From NCBI GenBank assembly GCA_031272515.1, contig JAISTR010000034.1, positions 1 through 64,000 of the forward strand: DNA of 64,000 nt, in the 5' to 3' direction. Within the stretch, counting starts at the first letter, position 1. Every line of letters begins with the position of its first letter. Made by a program: the position numbers and the translations under genes. The notes beneath the pieces were generated by a model. That model saw only the letters and a program-made list of their open reading frames with translations. It was not told the origin of the DNA and made no database searches. Source of the DNA: Erysipelotrichaceae bacterium. GTDB taxonomy: Bacteria > Bacillota_I > Bacilli_A > Erysipelotrichales > Erysipelotrichaceae. Positions 22,762-31,518 of the stretch are shown piece after piece.

Positions 22762-23677
22762 GTACTTCAAAATCTGTTTGCAAGAGGTCGTATAGTTCCT
22801 GTTCCCCTTCCGGTAGCACATAACAGACAGCGACCTCTTTTGTTGTCAGTGCGCGCATTTCTTTATTTACCAGTAAGAGCCATAGGGCGCCAATCCCCAG
22901 GATGTTTATAATTTCCTCGGTTTTGAGCTTGGGATGATTCAATACGGGGATGAATATGCGGACTTTATCTTTTTCGATACTGCAGCCCAGATATTTTATT
23001 TCCCGGCAAAATGCGAACGAGTTGATGTCCTTTTGGCTTGCCGCTTCCAGCAAAGCTGCTGCTGTCGTAGCTTTTCTGCGCGTATAGATGACTGGTAATT
23101 GGGATGCCGCTTTGGAAACGATATGGTAAGCCTGTTGGCGGAATATATCCGGCTTTTGGGCATTATCAGCGGTGCTGCTCCATAAATCTGCACCGATTTC
23201 AGTGCCCAGAGCCAATAATTTCATGGTGGTCCCTTCCTGCAGTTTATCCAGGTAGGTATAGCTTTCCAGCAAGTTGGATACCTTTATTCCCAATTCACTG
23301 AGATAAATCGGATGGGAGAAGAAGGTTACCTCCTGCAAAAGCAGGCAATTGAAATATGTCGGCAGCGTTTCCGCTTTATTCACGCTCAGCATTTCCTGCT
23401 TTAATGCCGCCTTTGTCGCAAAGCCGTTTAACTCCCCGTACTTTGTCCACATTCCGTTAAGACTCAGCCGTTCATCCTTTTCCATCACTCCATACCCGAT
23501 AATCCCCTTCTCTTTGTTGCGGGCACCGATTTTGGTCAGGAAAAAGACAAAGTCGCCGTATTGCAAATCAGCAATCTTCTTTTTGGCGGTTAAACGCCAA
23601 AAATTAACCGTTGTGTGGCCATGTAAGCGATGGAATTCCATCATATTGGAATCTGTTACATACGCAATAGACGCCAT
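22751..23677 (-). CDS. EVE/PUA-like domain protein, function unknown
   Basis: 308 aa. Residues about 1-110 look like an EVE/PUA-like fold (VNFWRLTAKKKIADLQYGDFVFFLTK region, then KGIIGYGVMEKDERLS), a type that binds modified bases in DNA or RNA. Residues 120-305 have no recognised domain; they include GTTMKLLALGTEIGADLW, RRKATTAAALLEAASQ and a hydrophobic C-terminal stretch. AGAGGAAC lies 6 nt before the ATG at 23677. It stands between fhs and nadK regions without an operon partner. EVE proteins often accompany restriction systems, but none is in this window. Confidence 0.6.
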   Translation of the reverse strand: MASIAYVTDSNMMEFHRLHGHTTVNFWRLTAKKKIADLQYGDFVFFLTKIGARNKEKGIIGYGVMEKDERLSLNGMWTKYGELNGFATKAALKQEMLSVNKAETLPTYFNCLLLQEVTFFSHPIYLSELGIKVSNLLESYTYLDKLQEGTTMKLLALGTEIGADLWSSTADNAQKPDIFRQQAYHIVSKAASQLPVIYTRRKATTAAALLEAASQKDINSFAFCREIKYLGCSIEKDKVRIFIPVLNHPKLKTEEIINILGIGALWLLLVNKEMRALTTKEVAVCYVLPEGEQELYDLLQTDFEVLTA

Positions 23678-23744
23678 GAATGTTCCTCTGGGAATATTAT
23701 ATCACGGCGTCTTAATTTGCTTTTATTATGTTGTGAGGATTGTT

Positions 23745-25409
23745 TCAGAATATTCCATAGGCATTTCCCTCTTCATCAATGCCCATATCCAGGGCTGCCG
23801 GATGCTTTGGCAAGCCTGGCATTGTCATAATACTCCCTGCTAAGGCAACAATGAATCCAGCCCCGGCAGAAACGGTTAATTCCTTGACATGCAGCAGGAA
23901 ATCCTTCGGTCTTCCCGGCAGTTTCGGGTCATCACTCAGCGATAATGGCGTCTTTGCAACGCAAACAGGCAGGGATCCATACCCGGATTCCTCCAGCTTT
24001 TTCAGCTGTATCTTCGCCTTTTCTGATAATTCAATGCCCGAACCGCCATATATCTTGCGGGTAATTGCGGTCAGTTTATCCTCAATGGAGTCGTTAAGAT
24101 CGTAAGTGTAGTGCAGTGTCGATTCCTGCTGGCATAGATCCACCACCTTTTGTGCCAAATCCTTGGTACCGGCGCTTCCCTTTGCCCAGCCTTCGCAAAG
24201 CGAGATCGGGTATTGGTGCTGTTTGCACCAGGATAATATCGCCTCCAATTCCGCTGGGGTATCTGATTCAAAGCGATTCAAAGCAATCACAAAGGGAATT
24301 CCGAACCCTTCCAGGGTTTCGATATGTTTTTTCAGGTTCTCTATCCCCGCCAGCAAGGCTGGTGTATTTTCTTCTTTCAAATCCGCATATAACGCCCCGC
24401 CATGAAGCTTTAAAGCACGGATTGTGGCTACAAGGACGATTGCAGATGGCTTTAAACCTGCGATTCGGCACTTGATATCCAGGAACTTTTCCGCACCCAA
24501 GTCGGCCCCAAACCCTGCTTCAGTCACCACATAATCGGCCATTTTCAAAGCTAAACGCGTAGCCAGGATGGAATTACAGCCGTGCGCTATATTTGCGAAT
24601 GGTCCGCCATGTATCAATACCGGGTTATTCTCCAGGGTTTGGACCAGATTTGGCTTCAAGGCATCCTTGATTAACAGCGCCAAAGCGCCGGATATACCCA
24701 AGTCTTTTACTGTTACCGGAGTTCCTTCATGGGTATACGCCACGATTACCCGTTCTACTTTTTCCTGGAAATCTGTTACAGATTTCGACAGGCAGAAGAT
24801 TGCCATAACCTCAGATGCAACTGTAATCAGGAAGTGATCCACCCGTTTTATCCCGTTTTTCTCACCTTCCCCTATCTCTATATCCCGCAAAGCACGGTCA
24901 TTCATATCCATACAGCGCTTCCAAACCACCTGTGTTGGATCTATATTCAAGGGGTTTCCCTGGAATAAGGAATTATCCAAGACCGCGCTGATCAGATTAT
25001 TGACCGTAGTAATGGCATGCATATCACCGGTAAAGTGCAGATTAATATCCTCCATTGGCGTCACTTGTGCATAACCGCCGCCGGTCGCACCGCCTTTTAA
25101 ACCGAATACCGGCCCCAAAGACGGTTCCCGCAGAGCCCCGATGACGCGTTTGCCGATTGCTGCCAATCCATCCATCAAGCCGATAGAGGTTGTAGTCTTG
25201 CCTTCCCCTGCTTTTGTAGGGTTAATTGCTGTGACCAGGATTAACTTACCATCCGGGTTTGATAAAGACTCTTCGTACTGTTCCAGATGGATTTTTGCCT
25301 TATAATCCCCGTATAAATCTAAATATTTCCTCGGAAATAATGCTTTTTTCGCCACTTCTTCAATCGGCAGCATCACCGCTTCCCTGGCTATTTCTATATC
25401 CGTCTTCAT
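23745..25409 (-). CDS. fhs: Formate-tetrahydrofolate ligase
   Basis: 554 aa, full length. It makes 10-formyl-THF from formate, THF and ATP. Motifs include the P-loop TKAGEGKTTTSIGL (near 65), LREPSLGPVFGLKGGATGGGYAQV region, FTGDMHAI and the C-terminal GFIVALAGSIMTMPGLPKHPAA region. Its start codon overlaps the recR stop by 4 nt, so it is the last gene of dnaX-recR-fhs. With folD it supplies one-carbon units for purines and formyl-methionine. Confidence 0.97.
   Translation of the reverse strand: MKTDIEIAREAVMLPIEEVAKKALFPRKYLDLYGDYKAKIHLEQYEESLSNPDGKLILVTAINPTKAGEGKTTTSIGLMDGLAAIGKRVIGALREPSLGPVFGLKGGATGGGYAQVTPMEDINLHFTGDMHAITTVNNLISAVLDNSLFQGNPLNIDPTQVVWKRCMDMNDRALRDIEIGEGEKNGIKRVDHFLITVASEVMAIFCLSKSVTDFQEKVERVIVAYTHEGTPVTVKDLGISGALALLIKDALKPNLVQTLENNPVLIHGGPFANIAHGCNSILATRLALKMADYVVTEAGFGADLGAEKFLDIKCRIAGLKPSAIVLVATIRALKLHGGALYADLKEENTPALLAGIENLKKHIETLEGFGIPFVIALNRFESDTPAELEAILSWCKQHQYPISLCEGWAKGSAGTKDLAQKVVDLCQQESTLHYTYDLNDSIEDKLTAITRKIYGGSGIELSEKAKIQLKKLEESGYGSLPVCVAKTPLSLSDDPKLPGRPKDFLLHVKELTVSAGAGFIVALAGSIMTMPGLPKHPAALDMGIDEEGNAYGIF
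25325..25338. promoter_or_regulatory. Weak Noc-binding-like site in fhs (2 mismatches)
   Basis: ATTTCCTCGGAAAT; both half-sites match and only the central bases differ. Confidence 0.3.
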
Positions 25410-26002
25410 TGAATCGCTTTTCTCCCTTCCAACGCTTTGATTAATGTAAGTTCATCTACATACTCCAACTGCCCGCCCATTGGCAGGCCTTGGGCAATCC
25501 TGGTGACTTTAACTCCTGTTGGCTGCAGCCTTTTATCCAGATACAGGGAGGTCGTTTCCCCATCAATTGTCAGGCTGGTAGCCAGAATCACCTCGGAGAT
25601 TTCCTCCCGATTCACTCTAGTTAAGAGCGATTCAATCGATAAGTCATCAGGAAGTATCCCCTTTTTGGCAGATATCAATCCACCGAGGACATGGTACAGA
25701 CCTTTATATTGGCCGGTTTTCTCCATAACTGCTACATCTTTCGCACTTTCTACCACGCAAATAGTCTTGTGATCCCGGGTTTCATCCATGCAGATTGGAC
25801 ACAATACCCCTTCCGAAAAGTTGCCGCAACGTTCGCAGGTTTTGATTCCGTCCCTGGCTTCAAACAGTACTTCCGCCCAATTTTCTATCTCTTCTTTGGA
25901 AAGAGACAACAAAAAGAACGCATATCGCTCTGCGGTCTTTTGTCCTACGCCGGGAAGCGCCTGAAATTTCTCGATGATGCGTTCTAGTAGTGCTGGATAC
26001 AT
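25406..26002 (-). CDS. recR: Recombination protein RecR
   Basis: 198 aa, normal length. It works with RecF and RecO to load RecA at gaps. It has the N-terminal helix-hairpin-helix (LPGVGQKTAERYAFFLL), the four-Cys zinc finger CERCGNFSEGVLCPIC (near 57-72), and a Toprim domain (CVVESAKDVAVMEKT, GGLISAKKGI). It follows dnaX, from which it is separated by 40 bp holding a perfect parS site, and overlaps fhs downstream. Confidence 0.97.
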   Translation of the reverse strand: MYPALLERIIEKFQALPGVGQKTAERYAFFLLSLSKEEIENWAEVLFEARDGIKTCERCGNFSEGVLCPICMDETRDHKTICVVESAKDVAVMEKTGQYKGLYHVLGGLISAKKGILPDDLSIESLLTRVNREEISEVILATSLTIDGETTSLYLDKRLQPTGVKVTRIAQGLPMGGQLEYVDELTLIKALEGRKAIQ

Positions 26003-26020
26003 ATTGATTTTCCTCGGTTT

Positions 26021-26036
26021 TGTTTCACGTGAAACA
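26021..26036. promoter_or_regulatory. Perfect parS site between dnaX and recR
   Basis: TGTTTCACGTGAAACA matches the B. subtilis parS consensus exactly, in the 40-bp gap between dnaX and recR, about 19 kb from oriC. Confidence 0.85.
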
Positions 26037-26042
26037 TTCTTT

Positions 26043-28184
26043 CTATTCCGGCTTGTTTATCGTTTCAAATCCATCTTCCCCAAACAAGCTAATCATCTTT
26101 TTTTCGAGCTGATCACGCTCGTCATTTGTTTCTGTAACTGCTGGTATCTCGGGTTGAGCGAATTTAATGGGTTTTGGCAGAGTGTTATTCTCTTTCCGTT
26201 CCTGGTAAAGCTCTACAATCCTCTTGAATTGGTCAACATCAACTGCATATATGCTGTATCCGCTCCCCAGTTCTTTAGCGATTAAAGCTTCGATTTTCTT
26301 TCTGTTTTCTTCTTCGTTGATGTCGTTTGCCAGCATTTGACTGGTAACACGAAGGATCATGTACCCTTCCCCTACTGCAGCCAGGGTGCTTTGCCCTACT
26401 CTACTCGCAGCAGCAGCATGTTCCAGGTCTGCAGAATAGTCTTTGAACTTAAACCAGGTACGGGAAAGCTCTTGCCGCTTGTTTTTGTTGGCTCCTACAA
26501 GCAAAGAAAGTATAAATTCTTCGTCTAATTCGGCTGCTTGTTCCGGTTTGGCGGAAACAGCTTCTGATTCTGGTTCAATAACAGGCTCCGAAGCTGGTTC
26601 TGAAGCTCTAGAAACAGGTATGTCCGCAGCTTCCGGTTTGGCCAACGGTAACACTGGCTCTTCTTCCTGTGTAAACAGCGTAGGTGCAGGTTTTTCATCC
26701 TTGACAACAGGTTTTACTTCAATTGCTTGAGTTACAGGTTCTGTATCGACAATCTGCTCGGTAATTACTTCTGCATTTATGTTATGTTCGGCATCCAAGG
26801 CAAACAAACCGGTTTCGAACGGATCCTGTTTTGCTTCGCGGCGAGATTTTACGGGTTCTACTGGTTTGATTGGCTTAGGAGACGGTGTTGGTGATGCTGG
26901 AACTGCCCCCGGTTCTGAGGTCTTTTGTGCCAATTGTTCGATCACGGCTGCTACTGTAGTTTCTTGAACAATAGGCGGTTCAGGCGGGGTTTCAGGCTTT
27001 AAAACCGCTGATTTTGCGGGTTGAACTGCTGGTGTTTCAAACACAGGTTCCTCTTTATGTGAAACTGGTGTTTTGGGGCTTTCTTGGCTGACTTCAGTCT
27101 TGCTTACATAGCCAATATCAGCCAGCTTCAACAAACCCAATTCCAAATATGATTGAACATTGGAAGTGTTTCGGTATTGGTTTGAGGTTTCCAAAAGCAC
27201 ATCAATCATTTGTAAGAGCTCTGTAGGAGTGCGCTGCTGGTTGATTTCGTCCGCATGTGCTGCTGTCAGTTTCGTCAAAAACTCAGGGGTTTTCGTATAA
27301 GCATAAATAACGCATTCTTTGAAGATATCCATCAAATCCTGTGTCAACCTTTTCAAATCAAGGCCCTTCTCGGCAATGGCATCCAATTGTTGGAGCAGCG
27401 ATGAAATCTCTGCATTCAGAATACTGTTGATCAGCTTAACTTTTTCTTCACTGGTGGTGATGCCGTAAATCTGGTGAACATGTTCGACGGTGATCTCACC
27501 CTGCGCATAAGAGATACATTGATCCAGGATACTCTCTGCATCACGCAATCCGCCTTCCGCCAAATTAGCGACCAGCTTAACTGCATCCGCAGAAATTTGA
27601 ATTCCTTCTTTTTCGACAATCCTTAAAAGCTTCTCTTCGATGTCCGTCGCTTTTACTCTGGTGAAATCAAAACGCTGACAGCGGGAGATGATGGTTGGCA
27701 AAAGCTTGTGGGCTTCTGTCGTTGCCAAAACAAAAATGACATGTGATGGCGGTTCTTCCAATGTCTTCAGCAAAGCATTGGAAGCTCCTGCACTTAACAT
27801 ATGAACTTCGTCGATGATGTATACTTTGTACTTCCCTTGAATGGGAGCGTACTTAACTTTCTCAATCAGATCACGGATTTCATCCACGCCATTGTTGCTC
27901 GCGGCGTCGATCTCGATGACATCCGGATGGTTACCCAGCGAGATCTCTTTGCAGTTGGTGCACTCGTCACAAATCAATTTGTCCTTGGATGTGCAGTTCA
28001 CTGCTTTGGCCAACAGTTTGGCGATGCTTGTCTTTCCGGTTCCACGTGGACCGCAGAATAAATAAGCATGCGCAAGCTTGTTGTTTTGAATCGCGTTTTT
28101 CAGCGTCAACACAACGTGAGATTGTCCAGCAATTTCTTCAAAGGTTGACGGACGATAAGTTCTGTATAACGCTTTATATGCCAT
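26043..28184 (-). CDS. dnaX: DNA polymerase III subunit gamma/tau
   Basis: 713 aa clamp-loader ATPase. Walker A GPRGTGKTSIAKLLAKAVNC (near 45), a zinc-binding Cys set (ICDECTNCKEI with the earlier NC), Walker B YIIDEVHML and SRC sensor SRCQRFDF. Residues about 375-590 are a Pro/Glu/Ala-rich linker, followed by a tau-type C-terminal region that contacts the polymerase. No clear slippery-stem frameshift signal was found, so tau alone may be made, as in other Bacillota. It belongs to the serS-tadA-SRP RNA-dnaX-recR neighbourhood. Confidence 0.96.
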   Translation of the reverse strand: MAYKALYRTYRPSTFEEIAGQSHVVLTLKNAIQNNKLAHAYLFCGPRGTGKTSIAKLLAKAVNCTSKDKLICDECTNCKEISLGNHPDVIEIDAASNNGVDEIRDLIEKVKYAPIQGKYKVYIIDEVHMLSAGASNALLKTLEEPPSHVIFVLATTEAHKLLPTIISRCQRFDFTRVKATDIEEKLLRIVEKEGIQISADAVKLVANLAEGGLRDAESILDQCISYAQGEITVEHVHQIYGITTSEEKVKLINSILNAEISSLLQQLDAIAEKGLDLKRLTQDLMDIFKECVIYAYTKTPEFLTKLTAAHADEINQQRTPTELLQMIDVLLETSNQYRNTSNVQSYLELGLLKLADIGYVSKTEVSQESPKTPVSHKEEPVFETPAVQPAKSAVLKPETPPEPPIVQETTVAAVIEQLAQKTSEPGAVPASPTPSPKPIKPVEPVKSRREAKQDPFETGLFALDAEHNINAEVITEQIVDTEPVTQAIEVKPVVKDEKPAPTLFTQEEEPVLPLAKPEAADIPVSRASEPASEPVIEPESEAVSAKPEQAAELDEEFILSLLVGANKNKRQELSRTWFKFKDYSADLEHAAAASRVGQSTLAAVGEGYMILRVTSQMLANDINEEENRKKIEALIAKELGSGYSIYAVDVDQFKRIVELYQERKENNTLPKPIKFAQPEIPAVTETNDERDQLEKKMISLFGEDGFETINKPE

Positions 28185-28224
28185 GGGATCTCCTTATTAC
28201 TAACTGTACTTTTATTATATCAAA

Positions 28225-28698
28225 TCAGTCATAGGAATTCTTTCCTGATCCCCTCTTATTTTGAAAGAATGAAGTTAAAAGTGATGTGCACTCCTCTTGG
28301 CACAACCCCTCATACCAGGAGGGGTAATGTTGGAAGCCTTTGATCTCAAAGAGTGGAACCACACTCACCAGGCATCCGCCTTTGGGATCTCTCGCCCCGA
28401 AGTACACAGTTTTAATCCGGGACTGCATAATAGCTCCTGAGCACATCATGCAGGGCTCCAGGGTGACATAGATGTCACAGTCATTTAAAAACCAAGTGCC
28501 AAGACTAGCTGCTGCTTCGGCGATGGCGTTCATCTCCGCATGGCCTGCCGGGTCGTTGTCTCTCTCTCGGGTGTTATGTCCTCTACCGATGATTGTCTTG
28601 TCCTTGACAACCACCGCACCAACCGGGACGTCATTATGACCCAAAGCTTTCTTCGCTTCTGTGATCGCTTCCTGCATGTAAATTTCCTTCTGGTTCAT
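28225..28698 (-). CDS. tadA: tRNA-specific adenosine deaminase
   Basis: 157 aa. Converts A34 to inosine in tRNA-Arg(ACG). The active site is visible as PAGHAEMNAIAEAA (HAE) and LEPCMMCSGAI (PCxxC), and FGARDPKGG follows. ATG at 28698 comes after GGAGGCACCCCC; an upstream frame to 28731 lies before the site. It is immediately downstream of the SRP RNA gene and upstream of dnaX, a conserved Bacillota order. Confidence 0.95.
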   Translation of the reverse strand: MNQKEIYMQEAITEAKKALGHNDVPVGAVVVKDKTIIGRGHNTRERDNDPAGHAEMNAIAEAAASLGTWFLNDCDIYVTLEPCMMCSGAIMQSRIKTVYFGARDPKGGCLVSVVPLFEIKGFQHYPSWYEGLCQEECTSLLTSFFQNKRGSGKNSYD

Positions 28699-28722
28699 GG
28701 GGGTGCCTCCGGCTAAATAAAA

Positions 28723-28795
28723 GGTACACACAAACAGGGATTTCTAAGGTTGCTTCCTTCCGGACCTAGCCTGGTTCAAATATGTTTGTTGTACC
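28723..28795 (-). ncRNA. ffs: Signal recognition particle RNA, short (4.5S-like) form
   Basis: The minus strand begins GGTACAACAAACATA and ends complementary TGTGTGTACC. At the tip it holds the universally conserved SRP54/Ffh-binding elements: the symmetric loop CAGG...AGCA and the GGAA tetraloop in TCCGGAAGGA. The hairpin is about 73 nt without an Alu domain, unlike the long B. subtilis form but like Mollicutes and Erysipelotrichia. It lies between serS and tadA. Confidence 0.9.
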
Positions 28796-28878
28796 TCTGT
28801 CATTATACTAAAGATTAGCAGGCTCCGCAATTGCGGGCTGTTTGTCCTGTACTGTCGCCTTGAGTTTTGCCTCGGGAA

Positions 28879-28918
28879 ATATCCTGGGAAATGTTATTTC
28901 CAATATTTCCCAGGAAAT
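28879..28918. promoter_or_regulatory. Pair of Noc-binding-like sites upstream of the SRP RNA gene
   Basis: ATATCCTGGGAAAT (28879-28892, two mismatches) and ATTTCCCAGGAAAT (28905-28918, one mismatch) are close to ATTTCCCGGGAAAT. They fall in the serS-SRP RNA gap beside a parS-like site. Confidence 0.45.
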
Positions 28919-28947
28919 AAAAATCCGGCTTGATCAAGCCGGATTTT
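28919..28947 (-). terminator. Terminator after serS
   Basis: AAATCCGGCTTGATCAAGCC plus its mirror gives a 12-bp perfect palindrome stem with T/A runs on both sides, directly after the serS stop. Confidence 0.8.
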
Positions 28948-28949
28948 GA

Positions 28950-28965
28950 TGTTTCACGTGGAACT
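28950..28965. promoter_or_regulatory. parS-like site at the serS stop codon (2 mismatches)
   Basis: TGTTTCACGTGGAACT has the full parS core CACGTG and left half; two right-half bases differ. It overlaps the serS stop. Confidence 0.5.
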
Positions 28966-30244
28966 ATTTCTTGATGATTGTCTGGCCGCCAAGGTATGGC
29001 TGCAGAGCTTTCGGGATCAGGATGCTTCCGTCTTTTTGTACATTGTTTTCGACGAAGGCGATCAGAGCCCTGGGGGCAGCGACCACTGTGTTGTTGAGGG
29101 TGTGCGCGAAGTACTTCCCCTTTTCCCCGTTCACCCGGATCTTTAATCTCCTGGCTTGAGCATCCCCGAGGTTTGAACAGCTGCCGACCTCGAAGTATTT
29201 TTCCTGGCGCGGGCTCCAGGCTTCCACGTCGATACTCTTAACTTTCAAGTCCGCCAAGTCTCCGGAGCAGCATTCCAAGGCGCGGCATGGGATGTCCAGA
29301 CTGAGGAAGAATTCGACCGTGAGCTTGTACATGATATCGAACCACTTCATGCTGTCTTCCGGTTTACAGACGACAATCATTTCCTGCTTCTCAAATTGGT
29401 GGACCCGGTATACACCTCTTTCCTCGATTCCGTGTGCGCCAACTTCTTTGCGGAAACACGGGGAATAACTCGTCAGTGTAATCGGGAGTTCTTTTTCATC
29501 TACAATCTTGTTAATGAATTTCCCAATCATGGAGTGTTCGCTGGTGCCGATCAAGAAGAGATCTTCCCCTTCGATTTTGTACATCATGTTCTCCATCTCC
29601 GCAAAGCTCATAACTCCATTGACTACGGCGCTGTGGATCATGAAGGGAGGTACAAAATAGGTGAACCCTTTGGAGATCATAAAATCCCGGGCGTATGAGA
29701 AGATTGCAGAATACAGCCTGGCTATCTCCCCAGAGAGATAATAGAATCCATTGCCGCTGGTTTCCCGTGCGCTGTCCAGGTCAACCCCGTTGACGGCTTC
29801 CATGATGTCTATGTGGTATGGAATCTCGAAATCTTTTTTAATGATTTCTCCGTATTTTTCTACTTCCACATTTTCGGTGTCATCATGTCCAATCGGTACA
29901 GAATCATCAATCAAGTTCGGGATTACATACATAATCTTTTGAACCTTTTCTTCCAGCTCTGCCTCTTTTTCACCGAGGTGAATCAGCTGATCACCGATGT
30001 CCTGAACTTTCTTTTTCTCTGCTTCCGCTTCCTCTTTTTTTCCTTGGCCGATTAATCCGCCGATGAGCTTGCTGGCAGAATTGCGCAGCGCCCGCAGATT
30101 GTCCCCTTCGGTCTTAACAGCCCTCAGGTCTTTATCCAGTTGGATTACTTCGTCTACCAGAGGAATCTTAGCATCCTGGAATTTCTTCCTTAAATTCTCT
30201 TTTACCCGTTCCGGTTCTTCTCGAATTAAATTAATGTCAATCAT
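28964..30244 (-). CDS. serS: Seryl-tRNA synthetase
   Basis: 426 aa class II synthetase. The N-terminal coiled-coil arm (about 30-105, rich in Glu/Lys) reaches the tRNA variable arm. Motif 2 is CFRKEVGAHGIEERGVYRVHQFEKQE, given here only by its ends FRKE and QFEKQE, and motif 3 is in the NNTVVAAPRALIAFVE region. A serine T-box leader precedes it and a terminator follows it. The stop is TAG. Confidence 0.97.
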   Translation of the reverse strand: MIDINLIREEPERVKENLRKKFQDAKIPLVDEVIQLDKDLRAVKTEGDNLRALRNSASKLIGGLIGQGKKEEAEAEKKKVQDIGDQLIHLGEKEAELEEKVQKIMYVIPNLIDDSVPIGHDDTENVEVEKYGEIIKKDFEIPYHIDIMEAVNGVDLDSARETSGNGFYYLSGEIARLYSAIFSYARDFMISKGFTYFVPPFMIHSAVVNGVMSFAEMENMMYKIEGEDLFLIGTSEHSMIGKFINKIVDEKELPITLTSYSPCFRKEVGAHGIEERGVYRVHQFEKQEMIVVCKPEDSMKWFDIMYKLTVEFFLSLDIPCRALECCSGDLADLKVKSIDVEAWSPRQEKYFEVGSCSNLGDAQARRLKIRVNGEKGKYFAHTLNNTVVAAPRALIAFVENNVQKDGSILIPKALQPYLGGQTIIKK

Positions 30245-30479
30245 AGATGTATCCTTTCCCTTTCAATAAAAAAGCACCCGATTTGGGACGATGAATTGTT
30301 CACCGCGGTGCCACCCACTTTCTGCAGTTCTGCAGAGCTCGACCAGATAACGGCTGGCTCCGGAGAACTGGGTTCTCTTGCTCAGAGTTGGAATTCAGGC
30401 TGGGCTTGTACGACTTCCACCAAAGCATCGTATCTCTATCTTTCAAGCAAAACCCTACTAGACTCATCATTGCTTTATC
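30245..30479 (-). promoter_or_regulatory. T-box leader controlling serS
   Basis: The minus strand holds the T-box sequence GGGTGGCACCGCGG (complement of about 30298-30312), whose TGGCACCGCGG pairs with uncharged tRNA 3' ends. It is followed by a competing strand GGGTGC and TTTTTT (about 30270-30280) as the terminator. About 160 nt of structured leader precede it. The downstream gene implies tRNA-Ser as effector; the specifier codon was not assigned with confidence. Confidence 0.88.
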
Positions 30480-30485
30480 CCCTTC

Positions 30486-30514
30486 ATTTTATTGTTTTAT
30501 TAGTGTAACGTCAA
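30486..30514 (-). promoter_or_regulatory. Promoter of the serS T-box transcript
   Basis: Minus-strand TTGACG (30514-30509), 17-nt spacer, TAAAAT (30491-30486). The start is near 30479. Confidence 0.75.
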
Positions 30515-30773
30515 ATGAAAAGCTGCCTTTTATCGAGCCGGCAAAAGAAGATAATGAATCAGAAAAAACCCGGAAACAAAGGGGTGTTTTGGATTTAGAA
30601 AAGAGTAATGATCTTAAAAACTGCTTGATCGAATTTATAAATGTATCAAAGCTTCATCCCTGTGAATACCGATATCCTACAATGCTCAAAAACAATGGCA
30701 AACCAAGCTTATTATCCAGTTACCAGAAGCTTCTGGTAGATTAGATTTTTAAGCATTTTTCGGGTCGTGAATT

Positions 30774-31382
30774 CTAATTTGAATGGGAATTCGTTCGGTT
30801 TTGAGCCGGTTGAAAAATCTGCATCTGCATGGTTTTTTTCTTTACTTTCAAAAGTAATTCCTCATCGAACGAATCATATGGGGTGTATATATGTGCTGGA
30901 AGGATTTCTCTACGCACCGGATTCCCTTGGCGCTCTTCATTTTTCCCTGAAGCTGCCAGCAGCATCCCGTCGGTAAAGCGCCATTCCTAGGCGGTTGAAG
31001 ACCATTCAAGACACTCCACAGGTTTCGTAAGCCAGGTCTTTATCCATCGCAAAGCGCTGGCAGCCTGCTCTCTCATTGGTCCATCAAACTCGAGGGAAGC
31101 AACCTTATCATCCTCTTTCAGAAGACTGAATTTCTGATTTTCCAGGCGTCCGACTGTAGTACTTATTCCGTCAAAATACGCGCCGAGCGTAAGCAGTACT
31201 CCAGCATCCTAAACCATTACAAAGAGCCAGCTAAGGCATCGTCCATGCGTGCTGTATTCAGCCATATAGGGATACCAGTAATCAGGCGCATACTCTGGAT
31301 AAATATCCGCAGCTGCAGCGTCTTTTAGAAATGCCTGGACCCAAATGCGTTCCTATTCATTCAGTTCTCCCTTATTATCCAT
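30774..31382 (-). pseudogene. Pseudogene with three internal TAG codons in an otherwise intact frame
   Basis: From an ATG at 31382 (AGAGG upstream) one frame runs 203 codons to a terminal TAG at 30776-30774. It is interrupted only by TAG at 31355-31353, 31211-31209 and 30989-30987; no frameshift is seen. The product would be soluble and mixed alpha/beta, with segments such as ADIYPEYAPDYWYPYMAEYS and EILPAHIYTPYDSFDEELLL. No family was recognised. All three internal stops are one C-to-T change from CAG (Gln), which fits early decay by transition mutation. TAG is used as an ordinary stop elsewhere in the window (serS, argS, murA), so readthrough is unlikely but not excluded. Confidence 0.6.
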
Positions 31383-31518
31383 ACCTCTTTGCCCTCTCAA
31401 CAACAAAATCACAGTACATGGAATATGCCTCTTTTGCGGTGATAACATAAGAACTAAATTTTAGCACCTGAGTAATTGTTGATCTTTGTTTTGTAACACC
31501 CTTATATAGGGCTATCAA
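31375..31518 (-). pseudogene. C-terminal remnant of an upstream gene coupled to the TAG pseudogene
   Basis: A minus-strand frame of 48 codons runs from behind a TGA (31521-31519) to TAA (31377-31375), overlapping the ATG of the pseudogene at 31382 by 8 nt as in coupled operons. It reads like a helical protein C-terminus (VITAKEAYSMYCDFVVERAK). No start codon with a ribosome-binding site is seen, so it is probably the tail of a decayed partner gene. Confidence 0.4.

Noticed and set aside
26043-28184. Programmed frameshift in dnaX giving gamma
   Set aside because: No A-rich slippery heptamer followed by a clear stem was seen at the expected position.
30510-30744. Open plus-strand frame upstream of serS
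   Set aside because: No start codon with a ribosome-binding site; its first part overlaps the serS promoter and T-box on the other strand; no family resemblance.
30774-31382. Genetic recoding of TAG as a sense codon
   Set aside because: Confident housekeeping genes in the window (serS, argS, murA) end in TAG with the next gene starting shortly after, so TAG works as stop.
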